A stretch of 60,000 nt of DNA from Branchiostoma floridae (Eukaryota; Chordata; Leptocardii; Amphioxiformes; Branchiostomatidae). The stretch covers positions 2,871,655 through 2,931,654 of the forward strand of contig NC_049990.1 of the NCBI RefSeq assembly GCF_000003815.2, in the 5' to 3' direction. The notes beneath the pieces were generated by a model. That model did not search any database, was not told the DNA's origin, and saw only the letters and a list, made by a program, of their open reading frames with translations. A program made the position numbers and the translations under genes. Positions 10,065 to 21,057 of the stretch are shown here, in pieces. Each line of letters starts with the position of its first letter. The stretch's first letter is position 1.

Positions 10065-12809
10065 ATGGCGGACAACTCCCATGTGTAAGTACACCTAAAT
10101 AACCAAATAACTTTACAAAATCTTATTTCTAATGACACCTTTGGTAAGGTTATAAAGATTGTAGAGAAATCGTTGGGAGAAAATGGCGGTGTCGCCGGTA
10201 CCTTTGTCCCACCAAGGAGGAAAACATGATTTTAAACTCCTTGGTCCCACTCGCAAATTGACGGGAGTGTTCGTTAAATTCATCGAAAATAAACCCAGAT
10301 GTAGGCCTTTAGATATCTGTTGCCTGTACGAAACCAAGAAGGTGGTTGTTGGGTCAGGGTCAAACATTATTTCATAGATTCTTTCATTTTGCACACAACA
10401 AATTGTCTGGCGTTGTCTGTTCGATCGCAACGAAAAACAAACTCATGGCTTTGATTCAGAACTGTTTGGCTAATTCTGCTGTCCGTTCGCATTTTGTCAA
10501 GGGTAAAACCACGACATAAGCTAAAGAGTTGGTATTCAAAAACTCTAGGTTTAACTCTAGACCTTTGGAACATTTTAAATCCCGACAATTTGGATCCCTG
10601 AAATCTGTGGTGCTTAGACGAAGGAATGTGAATGACTTAATGCGTAACATATCATACAAAGGGCACTTCATGACGAATTGAAATTCATTTGAATTCTTTT
10701 TGATACTGCTAGACCACTCTTGTATATGTATATATTGTACCCAGAGGCGCAGTTGGTCAGCAATATTGGAGAGGATACATCCGTGGCGGTGGGGGTTACG
10801 GGGATAGGGGCAGTGGTGGGGGCTGTGGTTCCGATGGACCTGTAACAGTGGTGTTTAAGCGCTGCCAAACTGACCACGCCAGTGGCTCTAGAGCTTTTGG
10901 TGTTGTGGTTTGCACGTTGGTTTTGTAATCTGCCGCCCCGGGTTCGATCCCGGCATCGGCATGTTTGTTTCTTTCTGTTCTTACTCGCCCCTTTAAATCC
11001 TTACAGACCCCTCCCTACGGAGCCACCATACAATGCTTACGTTGGCAACCTGCCATACCAGATCGTCGAAGAAGACGTGCGTAACATCTTCAGTGGACTG
11101 AAAGTAAGTCTGACAGATATATCATTTCGAAACTAGCCTCGGAACTTACTTCGCCACATTGTCACAGAACAANNNNNNNNNNNNNNNNNNNNNNNNNNNN
11201 NNNNNNNNNNNNNNNNNNNNNNNNNNNNNNNNNNNNNNNNNNNNNNNNNNNNNNNNNNNNNNNNNNNNNNNNNNNNNNNNNNNNNNNNNNNNNNNNNNNN
11301 NNNNNNNNNNNNNNNNNNNNNNNNNNNNNNNNNNNNNNNNNNNNNNNNNNNNNNNNNNNNNNNNNNNNNNNNNNNNNNNNNNNNNNNNNNNNNNNNNNNN
11401 NNNNNNNNNNNNNNNNNNNNNNNNNNNNNNNNNNNNNNNNNNNNNNNNNNNNNNNNNNNNNNNNNNNNNNNNNNNNNNNNNNNNNNNNNNNNNNNNNNNN
11501 NNNNNNNNNNNNNNNNNNNNNNNNNNNNNNNNNNNNNNNNNNNNNNNNNNNNNNNNNNNNNNNNNNNNNNNNNNNNNNNNNNNNNNNNNNNNNNNNNNNN
11601 NNNNNNNNNNNNNNNNNNNNNNNNNNNNNNNNNNNNNNNNNNNNNNNNNNNNNNNNNNNNNNNNNNNNNNNNNNNNNNNNNNNNNNNNNNNNNNNNNNNN
11701 NNNNNNNNNNNNNNNNNNNNNNNNNNNNNNNNNNNNNNNNNNNNNNNNNNNNNNNNNNNNNNNNNNNNNNNNNNNNNNNNNNNNNNNNNNNNNNNNNNNN
11801 NNNNNNNNNNNNNNNNNNNNNNNNNNNNNNNNNNNNNNNNNNNNNNNNNNNNNNNNNNNNNNNNNNNNNNNNNNNNNNNNNNNNNNNNNNNNNNNNNNNN
11901 NNNNNNNNNNNNNNNNNNNNNNNNNNNNNNNNNNNNNNNNNNNNNNNNNNNNNNNNNNNNNNNNNNNNNNNNNNNNNNNNNNNNNNNNNNNNNNNNNNNC
12001 AGATAGATGTGCAAAAGTTAGGTGTAACGAGTCGTTCGGTGTAATATAACCAGCTGCTGCCGCGCCGCGTGCCTGCGAAGCTGGTGTGTTACGCTGAACG
12101 GCGGTTGTACCGGCTATATAGATACAGATACAGATCACTTGTTTAATGGTAACTATTTAATGTTAGATTCATGTTCGGAACAGCTGTGATAAGGTTTGTA
12201 AATTTTTTTTGGGTACCATTTTACATACAGCTCCGACTTTAAGGGAGTAGCAGGAAGTACAATCACAAAGTTGGTAGGATTAGTCATTTGTCAACTTAAT
12301 CTGACAGCTGACAGGCTTTCGGGTCATGGGGTCAATGGAAGAGGCGACTAATTCCGGGGGAGATATATGAAGACTGGTGCTTTACATATTTTCTCCTTTA
12401 TTATCATCTTAATCCTGCAGGATTCGGCTTTGTGGAATTTGAAGACGCGGAGTCCTTAAAAGAGGCTCTGGAGTTTGACGGAGCTGTAAGTACAGAACTG
12501 TATTGTTTTTGTTTTTAAGATCTCAGGAATGAGATTTGTCTTCAAATTGACTTGATGTGAAAATACACCTTTTATGTTGGCGTTTCTAACACCTAGTAAG
12601 TATACGTATCAATGGGGTTTGTACTGCATTATCAACAGACGCATTGATGTGTCCAATTCCAGAGCTTCGGAGACCGTAACCTGAAAGTCAATGTTGCAAG
12701 AAGCCGTCCGGATGGCAACAATGGCCGCGGCGGGGGATACGGAGGAGGACGTGACCGTGGGTCCTACGGCAGCCGTGGGGGCGGAGGGAGCCGTGGGGGC
12801 GGTTATTAA
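10065..12809 (+). CDS. EIF4H: eIF4H-like RNA-binding protein, copy A
   Basis: Coding exons seen: 10065-10084 (MADNSH, phase 2), 11007-11103 (LPTEPPYNAYVGNLPYQ and onward: RRM beta-1/RNP2 and helix 1), 12421-12485 (GFGFVEFEDAESLKEALE: RNP1 region) and 12663-12809 (RNLKVNVARSRP, then a Gly/Arg tail ending SRGGGY and stop). The exon between 11103 and 12421 falls in the gap 11173-11999; copy B supplies its equivalent (18552-18600), and the gap is the right size. 'LPTEPPY.AYVGNLP' is typical of eIF4H, the cofactor of eIF4A helicase in cap-dependent translation initiation. Vertebrate eIF4H is longer at the C terminus. The Gly-rich N-terminal exon present in copy B is broken here by a tRNA-like insertion. 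Joining 10084 to 11007 keeps frame (..SHVPLPTEPP), so a protein lacking that linker is possible. ATTAAA (12971) and AATAAA (13077) are candidate poly(A) signals. Confidence 0.72.
10745..10844 (+). pseudogene. Remnant of Gly/Arg-rich exon 3, copy A
   Basis: After 'gtacccag' the frame reads 'RGYIRGGGGYGDRGSGGG', matching copy B's exon at 17805 onward. At 'gatggac' similarity stops and an insertion begins; reading through meets TAA at 10927. Without a downstream donor in the right phase the exon cannot be joined normally to 11007. Confidence 0.6.
10845..11006 (+). mobile_element. tRNA-derived SINE-like insertion in coding exon
   Basis: Copy B is continuous from 'ggtggac' to 'ccctccctac', whereas copy A has about 160 extra bases. 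Within them, 10878-10961 resembles a tRNA: the acceptor arms 'gccagtg' and 'catcggc' pair at 6 of 7 positions, and 'ccgggttcgatcccgg' is a perfect B box and T-arm. An A-box-like 'gtggctctagagc' precedes it. The pyrimidine-rich tail ends in 'ccttacag', a usable splice acceptor. Confidence 0.65.
11173..11999. other. Assembly gap 2
   Basis: N bases in the eIF4H-like copy A intron. The corresponding interval of copy B (about 18072-18902) has nearly the same length and contains one 49-nt RRM exon, so the gap probably hides the equivalent exon. Confidence 1.
12000..12137. repeat. Interspersed repeat with (GATACA)n tail
   Basis: 'gtgcaaaagttaggtgtaac' through 'ctatatagatacagatac' recurs at 18904-19032 in copy B. 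A fragment of the same family on the other strand is at 28255-28315. The internal arms 'ggtgtaatataaccagct' and 'agctggtgtgttac' are partly complementary. The short hexamer tail suggests a SINE-like end. Confidence 0.5.
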
Positions 12810-13359
12810 GCGGATATTAGGCCACAGCAAGTAAATCTTATGGATGACATCCTATGCAGATTGCGAAAATAGTGAGATAGGGCGAAAAAAAACAAGATGG
12901 GTGAGAAAAACAAGATGGCTACATTCTCAAAAATAGGTACCATTCAGTTGTGATGAATGTTGTAACAAGAATTAAATGGACAAAACATGGTATCAGAGCC
13001 AACAAGGCATTCATTCCCGTATTCAAGACATGAACTGGTGTGGTAAAAGTGACACTAGTGTGGTAGACTGGCATCAATAAACAAAGTTGGTAACCACACT
13101 CATGGCTTCCATATTGGTGTCACTTTTACAACTATCCAATAAGTTTTATTTCTACAACTACAGTCCTGGGTACCTCGCAAGTGTTACTGCTACATGTACA
13201 ATTATTAGGCTACAACACAATGTATTTGCTCATTTTGGTACGTTAGCGACATGTTTACCATCCCTGCAGAAGGAAAAAATCTTTTTTTTCTGAAATTAAA
13301 AATTTACTTGCTGTGGCCTTAACTCGGCGGCGGCGAACGGCCTAAATGTGTCAGGGTCA

Positions 13360-13489
13360 TAATCTCCAAGCAGATCTTCCTGTGAAAAATGGGAAGGAGT
13401 TTAGTCGGAAGAGGAGTTATTGGCCACAGCGAACCCCTCTGCCGGCTAAACTCCTTCCCAATGCCACAGCAAGATCTGCTTGGAGATTA
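13360..13489. mobile_element. Foldback MITE, TCTCCAAGCAGA family (copy A)
   Basis: Arms TAATCTCCAAGCAGATCTT and its complement at the right end, plus internal complementary 'gggaaggagttta' and 'taaactccttccc'. CAGGGTCA stands at 13352-13359 and again at 13491-13498, a clear 8-bp target duplication. It lies 3' of the eIF4H-like gene. Confidence 0.8.
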
Positions 13490-14439
13490 GCAGGGTCAGC
13501 AGGGAAAGTCTGTCAATTGGGAATTCCGATAGCCAATAGCATTTGGTGAACGAACTTTAACAATAACACACTTTAACATGCAGGCACGTAGACTCAAACA
13601 GTTTTTTTTTTTTAATTCTTAAAACAAATAGTACATTTGTCAAATACTAAAGGTACTAAGACTAGTAGTTTTATAATTTATAATTGTTTCACGGGGAGTG
13701 ATCAAATGTAGTTGCGTCTCTTACTACAAGGGTTAAGGTACATTTGTCAAGCACAAGGGAGTTATAATTAAGACTATATTTCTACAATCTAGAACTGGTT
13801 ACTATTGCACAGGGAGTGTTGAAATGCAGTTGTGTCTTCTATAACATCATGGGTAATGGTTTGTTTGAACCTTTATTGATGGTATTCTTTATTTATGGTA
13901 TTCAAGCACAAGGAAGCTAAGACTAGTAGTTTTATAATCTATAACTATTGCACAGAGAGGGATAAATGTAGTTGCGTCTCCTATCACGTGGTAATGGTAC
14001 ATCTGTCAAGCACAAGGAAGTTGATCCTAGTCTTACTACAATCTACGACTAATTATTGCACAGAGGTGTTGAAATGTAGTTGTGTCTCCTATCACATAGG
14101 TATGGTACATTTGTCAAGCACAAGGGAGTAAGTATTTCTACAATCTACAACTATTGGACGGAGAGTGATAAAATGTGGACTTTCTCCTTCTCCTTCTTTG
14201 TTTGTCATTCTCAACAAATAAACAGACACTGACCTTTGAACCCTCAACTGGAAGAACAGCCTGTGTAATACTACACCACTGATGTCTGACATGATATGAC
14301 CCAGTTTTCAAGAATTGCGTCATTAGGCAGGTTTTAAAAAACTTATAGAAAATCATAGATGAACATTAATGCTAAAATAAAAATTGTTGACAGACAACTT
14401 CTGGCAAAAAAATGAAATGGCCTCGAAGAAGCGGCTTTT

Positions 14440-14505
14440 CTCATTCATTCATTCATTCATTCATTCATTCATTCATTCATTCATTCATTCATTCATTCAT
14501 TCATT
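14440..14505. repeat. (CATT)n microsatellite
   Basis: Sixteen or so perfect ATTC units. Unit A has only three at the same place (near 8304), so the tract expanded after duplication. Confidence 0.95.
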
Positions 14506-14644
14506 TATTCATACACATGCAGTAAAAGAAAATCGTTGACAACTTGGGACAATAGAAAATGAACCGGCTTCGTAGGGGTTTTAGATAAAAATTATATAAC
14601 ATGTTTGCATCTTGACACACCTACAACACAGAGACAAAAGAAAA

Positions 14645-15608
14645 CTGGAAAGACCGGTATTTGCTTATGGGCGAATTCAGCGTATTTCACTCCACCCTCC
14701 TCTGCCTTATGCAAAATGGTCAGTTCCAAAATTGAATTTGAAGAAAACCATCCCATGTGGGAATGGACTCTTCATAATGTACATTTTATGTATAGAAATC
14801 CACTTCGTTTGACCTCAAGTCCCTTCACGGAAAGACGATATAATTTTTTGGTCGAGCAGAGAAACGATGTTCATGTATTCGCATGTCTTCTTGTCAGCTA
14901 CATGAAAGCCGAGGTAATGTAATTCACGTTCATCAGCGCTAAAGTTTCATCACTCTTCTGTACCCCTTCGTGACCCCAAACTGCAGTAAGATCATACTAG
15001 TAATAAATAATTTAGGGGTAATTTTTACTGAACATGATAACAGGGTCTTTTATTTAATATCCCATGCACTAGCATGACAAATTTTGGGTCCTTATGGTNN
15101 NNNNNNNNNNNNNNNNNNNNNNNNNNNNNNNNNNNNNNNNNNNNNNNNNNNNNNNNNNNNNNNNNNNNNNNNNNNNNNNNNNNNNNNNNNNNNNNNNNNN
15201 NNNNNNNNNNNNNNNNNNNNNNNNNNNNNNNNNNNNNNNNNNNNNNNNNNNNNNNNNNNNNNNNNNNNNNNNNNNNNNNNNNNNNNNNNNNNNNNNNNAC
15301 GTGCAGTGAGATACCACCTTTAGGACTTAAATAAAAAAAGGATACATTTTTGGTCAGAAAATGGCAAACAAAAACAATAAAATCATTTTGAATACATCTT
15401 TCCAAAAAATCTGGAGATTTTAACCCATTCTACCCTTTTAGTTTATTTGAGTTTATTTGAGTTTATGTTGTATCACATTTCAAATCATTGTGCCCAGGAA
15501 CGACGGAGATTAATCGCTTTGAAGGTATGACAGGAGAAAAAGAAGAAGAAACGTGACGAGAACAACATTTCACTCCGTACCATACATACGGTATGCTGGA
15601 GTGAAATA
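14645..15608. mobile_element. Interspersed repeat, CTAGAAAG..GTGAAATA family (about 0.96 kb, gapped)
   Basis: Left end 'ctggaaagaccgg..ttgctta' and right end 'gctggagtgaaataat' match 8438-8878. The middle contains gap 3 (15099-15298). It is longer than the copy in unit A, so the two differ by internal expansion or deletion. Confidence 0.5.
15099..15298. other. Assembly gap 3
   Basis: Two hundred N bases inside the interspersed repeat of unit B; open frames across it are meaningless. Confidence 1.
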
Positions 15609-15672
15609 ATCAGCCAAAGGACAGACTACTCCCGGTACGAATAAATTGGGTTCCGCATACATGTTTGGCCAG

Positions 15673-15718
15673 TTCCGGTTTTGAATTTTGTCTCTCTTCG
15701 TGGTTCTCCTTGCTCTTG
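15673..15718 (+). promoter_or_regulatory. 5' UTR exon and TOP-like start, eIF4H-like copy B
   Basis: Equivalent of 8960-9005: 'ttttgtctctcttcgtgg' to 'gctcttg' followed by the donor GTAAGTAACC. The bases are nearly identical to copy A, including the pyrimidine run at the likely transcription start. Confidence 0.5.
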
Positions 15719-16048
15719 GTAAGTAACCCCTCTTTGCAATAACGATAAGATAGCTGATTTAAAATATGTTTACTAGGTACATGTACAAGGCATTTTAGAT
15801 GCAACCAACATAAGATGCACAAATTGCTATTAACTGTGACAGACATATACCTACATGGGACTGTACTTCAGGACTGTTTACAGAAATTATTTGTGATTCA
15901 GCGCAGTCTTGGTTTTATAAAATGTAATGTTTCTAACGCTTAATCTGTCCGATGCACTTAGCGACTAATATTGTATTGTATTCTTTTGAATGCCTCGTGC
16001 CCGCCTAGTGATATCAAATTATGCAATAAAGGGGTTTTAAATCTGCAT

Positions 16049-17473
16049 GTTGTACAGAATAAAGATATTCTTAAGCCCCAACAGTGAAAAGAAAATGATA
16101 CGTACACTTCCTAAATGAGAGTTAAACTCTAGTTTCTACCACACACAACATAGAATGAAATAACCAAAATTTGCATATAGTCTTTGTCCCAGGTGCCGAT
16201 TTCTCTGATACGACATGGCGGGGACCTTCTATGATAATTTCGACAGCGGCGATTCTCGTGAAGGGTAAGTACACCCAAATAACTCAAATTTACACACTAT
16301 TATTTCTAATAACACCTTTGGTATGGCTATACAATCCAGAAATCGTTGGGAGAAAATGACTTTCCTACTTCAGTGCTCATGATTATAGCTTTTTATCACG
16401 TAGAAGTTTTGTTAATATCTATATAGTTTAAATCTTCAAGCAGACGGAGATGGAAAGTCACCGCCGCTTCATTCTGTCGTGTTTCAGTTAGGGGAATGGG
16501 TTAAGGTGGACTATNNNNNNNNNNNNNNNNNNNNNNNNNNNNNNNNNNNNNNNNNNNNNNNNNNNNNNNNNNNNNNNNNNNNNNNNNNNNNNNNNNNNNN
16601 NNNNNNNNNNNNNNNNNNNNNNNNNNNNNNNNNNNNNNNNNNNNNNNNNNNNNNNNNNNNNNNNNNNNNNNNNNNNNNNNNNNNNNNNNNNNNNNNNNNN
16701 NNNNNNNNNNNNNNNNNNNNNNNNNNNNNNNNNNNNNNNNNNNNNNNNNNNNNNNNNNNNNNNNNNNNNNNNNNNNNNNNNNNNNNNNNNNNNNNNNNNN
16801 NNNNNNNNNNNNNNNNNNNNNNNNNNNNNNNNNNNNNNNNNNNNNNNNNNNNNNNNNNNNNNNNNNNNNNNNNNNNNNNNNNNNNNNNNNNNNNNNNNNN
16901 NNNNNNNNNNNNNNNNNNNNNNNNNNNNNNNNNNNNNNNNNNNNNNNNNNNNNNNNNNNNNNNNNNNNNNNNNNNNNNNNNNNNNNNNNNNNNNNNNNNN
17001 NNNNNNGTTGTACAGAATAAAGATATTCTTAAGCCCCAACAGTGAAAAGAAAATGATACGTACACTTCCTAAATGAGAGTGTAAACTCTAGTTTCTACCA
17101 CACACAACATAGAATGAAATAACCAAAATTTGCATATAGTCTTTGTCCCAGGTGCCGATTTCTCTGATACGACATGGCGGGGACCTTCTATGATAATTTC
17201 GACAGCGGCGATTCTCGTGAAGGGTAAGTACACCCAAATAACTCAAATTTACACACTATTATTTCTAATAACACCTTTGGTATGGCTATACAATCCAGAA
17301 ATCGTTGGGAGAAAATGACTTTCCTACTTCAGTGCTCATGATTATAGCTTTTTATCACGTAGAAGTTTTGTTAATATCTATATAGTTTAAATCTTCAAGC
17401 AGACGGAGATGGAAAGTCACCGCCGCTTCATTCTGTCGTGTTTCAGTTAGGGGAATGGGTTAAGGTGGACTCT
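16049..17473. repeat. Probable false duplication across gap 4
   Basis: 16049-16514 and 17007-17473 are the same sequence with one inserted base and one mismatch at the contig edge. They flank the N run 16515-17006 exactly. Each carries the same ATG exon (16215-16264 and 17174-17223). This is what two unmerged overlapping contig ends, or two alleles, look like. Confidence 0.8.
16515..17006. other. Assembly gap 4
   Basis: N run between the two near-identical contig ends. Confidence 1.
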
Positions 17474-19741
17474 CATTGCACTTGGGGCACCGGTGCGGCA
17501 CTGCGGGGTTCGTTCACTGCGGCACTGTTCGTTATTTTCGCCATATTTGATAATTTAGATATTGCGTAATACGTAAACGCATGACTTAGAAGACAACAAA
17601 ATACAAAACGGAAGAAAATTCGTTCTTGATCTCTGTAATTCGTTGAGTCATCTATGAACACCACAGTGCCGCACCGCTGTCCCAAGTGCAGTGAGAGTCC
17701 ACCTTAACGTAGACTGGGTTTGACTTCTTCTTTGAAAACAGTTGAATATATAACGTCAGATATTTTAAATGATACAAGGTTTTATACTTGTGTCTCTATA
17801 TTAGGTTTGGAGAAGGCCGAGGGGGAGGCAGAGGATACAGTCGTGGCGGTGGGGGTTACGTGGATAGGGGCAGTTGAGGTGGGGGCCGCTCCGGTGGACG
17901 CGGAGCCCTCCCTACAGAGCCACCATACGAGGCTTACGTTGGCAACCTGCCATACCATATCGACGAAGAAGACGTGCGTAACTTCTTCAGTGGACTGAAA
18001 GTAAGTCTGACAGATATATCATGTCGAAACTAGCCTCGGAACTTACTTCACCACATTGTCACAGAAAAAACTCCAACTGTCCTGAAGTGAGCTTGAATTG
18101 TCGAAGACCTTTTTTTTTTGCACAAAAAGGCTAGTGCTAGCTATTATGGCATAACATTTACTAAGTGCATGATGATATTTTCTGCTATATTGTCCCTATA
18201 AGAGACTCGGTTACAAGTCCAAGACAATAATACACGGAATCTCTAAAGCTTCTATTCTGTTTCTGTAGTACTCTGGAATGCTCAAATAAAATACAAACAA
18301 AAACAGCGACAAAAAATAAAATAAAATGAAAATATTACAATCAAAGTTTTAGTTGCATGGTTGGATATTGTTCTCAAAAGTTGTCCAAAGTGACTAGTGC
18401 TCTTCACGACGTTGATAAACATGAAAGGGGGCAAGGGATTTTTTTAAATCTGGATGACAGTGGAATATCCCAGTTTCAGTTATATAATTACATGTTGGAA
18501 GAAAACACACTTTCTGATATGTTTTATCAATGTGATTTGTTTTTGACACAGGTAAAAAGTGTCAATTTAGTGCAGGACAGGGAAACAGGCAGGTCCAGAG
18601 GTGAGATTCAGACAATTCTTACAATGATTTGCAATTTTGAGACTTAGTGTTCTAAGTCTAAGTCAGGATTTATATTACTTCAGGGCTCAAAATACTGCCT
18701 GCATGTTGTTGCCATCCTTCTGTATCTGCATGTATGCACCCAAAATTACAGTTTTGGGTCTAAGTTTTGACTGGGTGCATTTTGTGCATCTTAATATCTG
18801 TGTAGGGTTACACAATAACACTATTATACACTTAAAAAAGCAAGTTTTTTTTCAAATATCGGGGAAAATGCTTTGTTGTGCCGGTATCAACGCTTGCAGA
18901 GAGATGTGCAAAAGTTAGGTGTAACGAGTCGTTCGGTGTAATATAACCAGCTGCTGCCGCGCCGCGTGCCTGCGAAGCTGGTGTGTTACACCGAACGGTG
19001 GTTATACCGGCTATATAGATACAGATGCAGATCACTTGTTTAATGGTAACTATTTAATGTTAGATTCATGTTCGGAACAGCTGTGATAAGGTTTGTAATT
19101 TTTTTTGGGTACCATTTTACATACAGCTCCGATTTTAAGGGAGTAGCAGGAAGTACATTCACAAAGTTGGTAGGATTAGTCATTCGTCAACTAAATCTGA
19201 CAGCTGACAGGCTTTCAGGTCATGCGGTCAATGGAAGAGGCGACTAATTCTGGGGGAGATCTGGTGCTTTACATATTTTCTCCTTTATTATCATCTTAAT
19301 CCTGCAGGATTCGGCTTTGTGGAATTTGAAGACGCGGAGTCCTTAAAACAGGCTCTGGAGTTTGACGGAGCTGTAAGTACAGACCTGTTTTGTTTTTGTT
19401 TTTAAGATCTCAGGAATGAGATTTGTCTTCAAATTGACTTGATGTGATAATACACCTTTTATGTTGGCGTTTCTAACACCTAGTAAGTACATGTATCAAT
19501 GGGGTTTGTACTGTATTATTAACAGACGCATTGATGTGTCCAATTCCAGAGCTTCGGAGACCGTAACCTGAAAGTCAATGTTGCAAGAAGCCGCCCGGAT
19601 GGCCGCGGCAGGGGATACGGAGGAGAAGTCAATGTTGCAAGAAGCCGCCCGGATGGCCGCGGCAGGGGATACGGAGGAGGACGTGACCGTGGGTCCTACG
19701 GCAGCCGTGGTGGCGGAGGGAGCCGTGGGGGCGGTTATTAA
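17174..19741 (+). CDS. EIF4H: eIF4H-like RNA-binding protein, copy B (in-frame stop)
   Basis: Exons 17174-17223 (MAGTFYDNFDSGDSRE; duplicate at 16215-16264), 17805-18000, 18552-18600 (VKSVNLVQDRETGRSR), 19308-19372 and 19550-19741. All junction phases agree. The RRM is complete: LPTEPPYEAYVGNLPYH, NLVQDRETGRSR, GFGFVEFEDAESL and RNLKVNVARSRP. The N terminus resembles that of eIF4H (short acidic/aromatic start, then a Gly-rich linker). However, 17875-17877 is TGA in frame within the linker, where GGA would fit. The last exon contains a 54-nt direct repeat. The gene is therefore a recent pseudogene, a polymorphic allele, or a sequencing error. The role, if active, is RNA binding with eIF4A during translation initiation. 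ATTAAA at 19903 is kept, while the AATAAA of copy A is lost. Confidence 0.65.
18904..19032. repeat. Interspersed repeat with (GATACA)n tail (copy B)
   Basis: Nearly identical to 12000-12137 and at the same place in the intron, so it was present before the eIF4H duplication. Confidence 0.5.
19574..19681 (+). repeat. In-frame 54-nt tandem duplication in last exon
   Basis: 19574-19627 and 19628-19681 are identical except for the last codon (GAA against GGA). Each encodes VNVARSRPDGRGRGYGG plus one residue. Copy A has a single unit. The repeat duplicates the last RRM beta strand and the start of the Gly/Arg tail without shifting frame. Confidence 0.9.
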
Positions 19742-20291
19742 GCGGATATTAGGCCACAGCAAGTAAATCTTATGGATGACATCCTCTGCAGATTGCAAAA
19801 ATAGTGCGATAGGGCGAAAAAAAACAAGATGGGTGAAAAAAAACAAGATGGCTACATTTTTAAAAATAGGCACCATTAAGTTGTGATGAATGTTGTAACA
19901 AGAATTAAATGGACAAAACATGGTATCAGAGCCAACAAGGCATTCATTCCCGTATTCAAGACATGAACTGGTGTGGTAAAAGTGACACTAGTGTGGTAGA
20001 CTGGCATCACCAACAAAGTTGGTAACCACACTCATGGCTTCCATATTGGTGTCACTTTTACAACTATCCAATAATGTTTTATTTCTACAACTACAGTCAT
20101 GGGTACCTCGCAAGTGTTACTGCTACAAGTACAATTATTAGGCTACAACACAATATATTTGCTCATTTTGGTACGTTATCGACATGTTTACCATCCCTGC
20201 AGAAGGAAAAAATCTTTTTTTCTGAAATTAAAAATTTACTTGCTGTGGCCTTAACTCGGCGGCGGTGAACGGCCTAAATGTGTCAGGGTCA

Positions 20292-20422
20292 TAATCTCCA
20301 AGCAGATCTTCCTGTGAAAAATGGGAAGGAGTTTAGTCGGAAGAGGCGTTATTGGCCACAGCGAACCCCTCTGCCGGCTAAACTCCTTCCCATTTGCCAC
20401 AGCAAGATCTGCTTGGAGATTA
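20292..20422. mobile_element. Foldback MITE, TCTCCAAGCAGA family (copy B)
   Basis: Same insertion as 13360-13489, with CAGGGTCA on both sides. The insertion therefore predates the tandem duplication. Confidence 0.8.
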
Positions 20423-21057
20423 GCAGGGTCAGCAGGGAAAGCCTGTCAATTGGGAATTCCGATAGCCAATAGCATTTGGTCAACGTACTTTAACAATAAC
20501 ACACTTTAACATGCAGGCACGTAGACTCAAACAGTTTTTTTTTTTTTAAATTCTTAAAACAAATAGTACATTTGTCAAATACTAAAGGTACTAAGACTAG
20601 TAGTTTTATAATTTATAATTGTTTCACGGGGAGTGATAAAATGTAGTTGTGTCTCTTACTACAAGGGTTAAGGTACATTTGTCAAGCAATTAAGACTATA
20701 TTTCTACAATCTATAACTAGTTACTATTGCACAGGGAGTGTTGAAATGCAGCTGTGTCTTCTAAAACATCATGGGTAATGGTTTGTTTAAACCTTTATTC
20801 ATGGTATTCTTTATCTATGGTATTCAAGCACAAGGAAGCTAAGACTAGTAGTTTTATAATCTATAACTATTGCACAGAGAGGGATAAATGTAGTTGCGTC
20901 TCCTATCACATGGTAATGGTACATCTGTCAAGCACAAGGAAGTAGATCCTAGTCTTACTACAATCTACGACTAATTATTGTACAGAGGTGTTGAAATGTA
21001 GTTGTGTCTCTTATCACACGGGTAATGGGACGAGGGTATAAGGTCTCATTCCTCAAT

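Larger units (their letters stand above)
8080..14150 (+). repeat. Tandem duplication unit A (eIF4H-like gene)
   Basis: The unit starts near 'ttgtttgtcattctcaac' (8105) and ends near 'gtagttgtgtctcctatcac' (14080-14100). The same order of blocks (5' block, repeat insertion, UTR exon, coding exons, MITE, minisatellite-like tail) recurs from about 14185 to 21025. Identity is high but not perfect, so this is a true duplication. The tail 13560-14150 holds loose repeats of 'gtacatttgtcaagcacaagg' / 'ctacaatctacaac'. Confidence 0.8.
14180..21030 (+). repeat. Tandem duplication unit B (eIF4H-like gene)
   Basis: The same block order as unit A, beginning 'tttgtttgtcattctcaac' and ending near 'gtagttgtgtctcttatcac' (about 21000). 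Extra length comes from the larger interspersed repeat at 14645-15608 and the repeated contig end at 16.05-17.47 kb. Confidence 0.8.

Noticed and set aside
10878-10961. A functional tRNA gene
   Set aside because: The T-arm is perfect, but the D-arm and anticodon stem are poor and the sequence sits in an insertion within a coding exon, so it is a SINE head or pseudo-tRNA.
10882-11136. An 84-codon frame that reads through the tRNA-like insertion into the RRM start
   Set aside because: The upstream half is SINE sequence. Only the part from 11007 is an eIF4H-like exon.
11133-12138. Open frames of about 300 residues across N runs (also at 15.1, 16.5 and 28.0 kb)
   Set aside because: They consist almost wholly of unknown bases.
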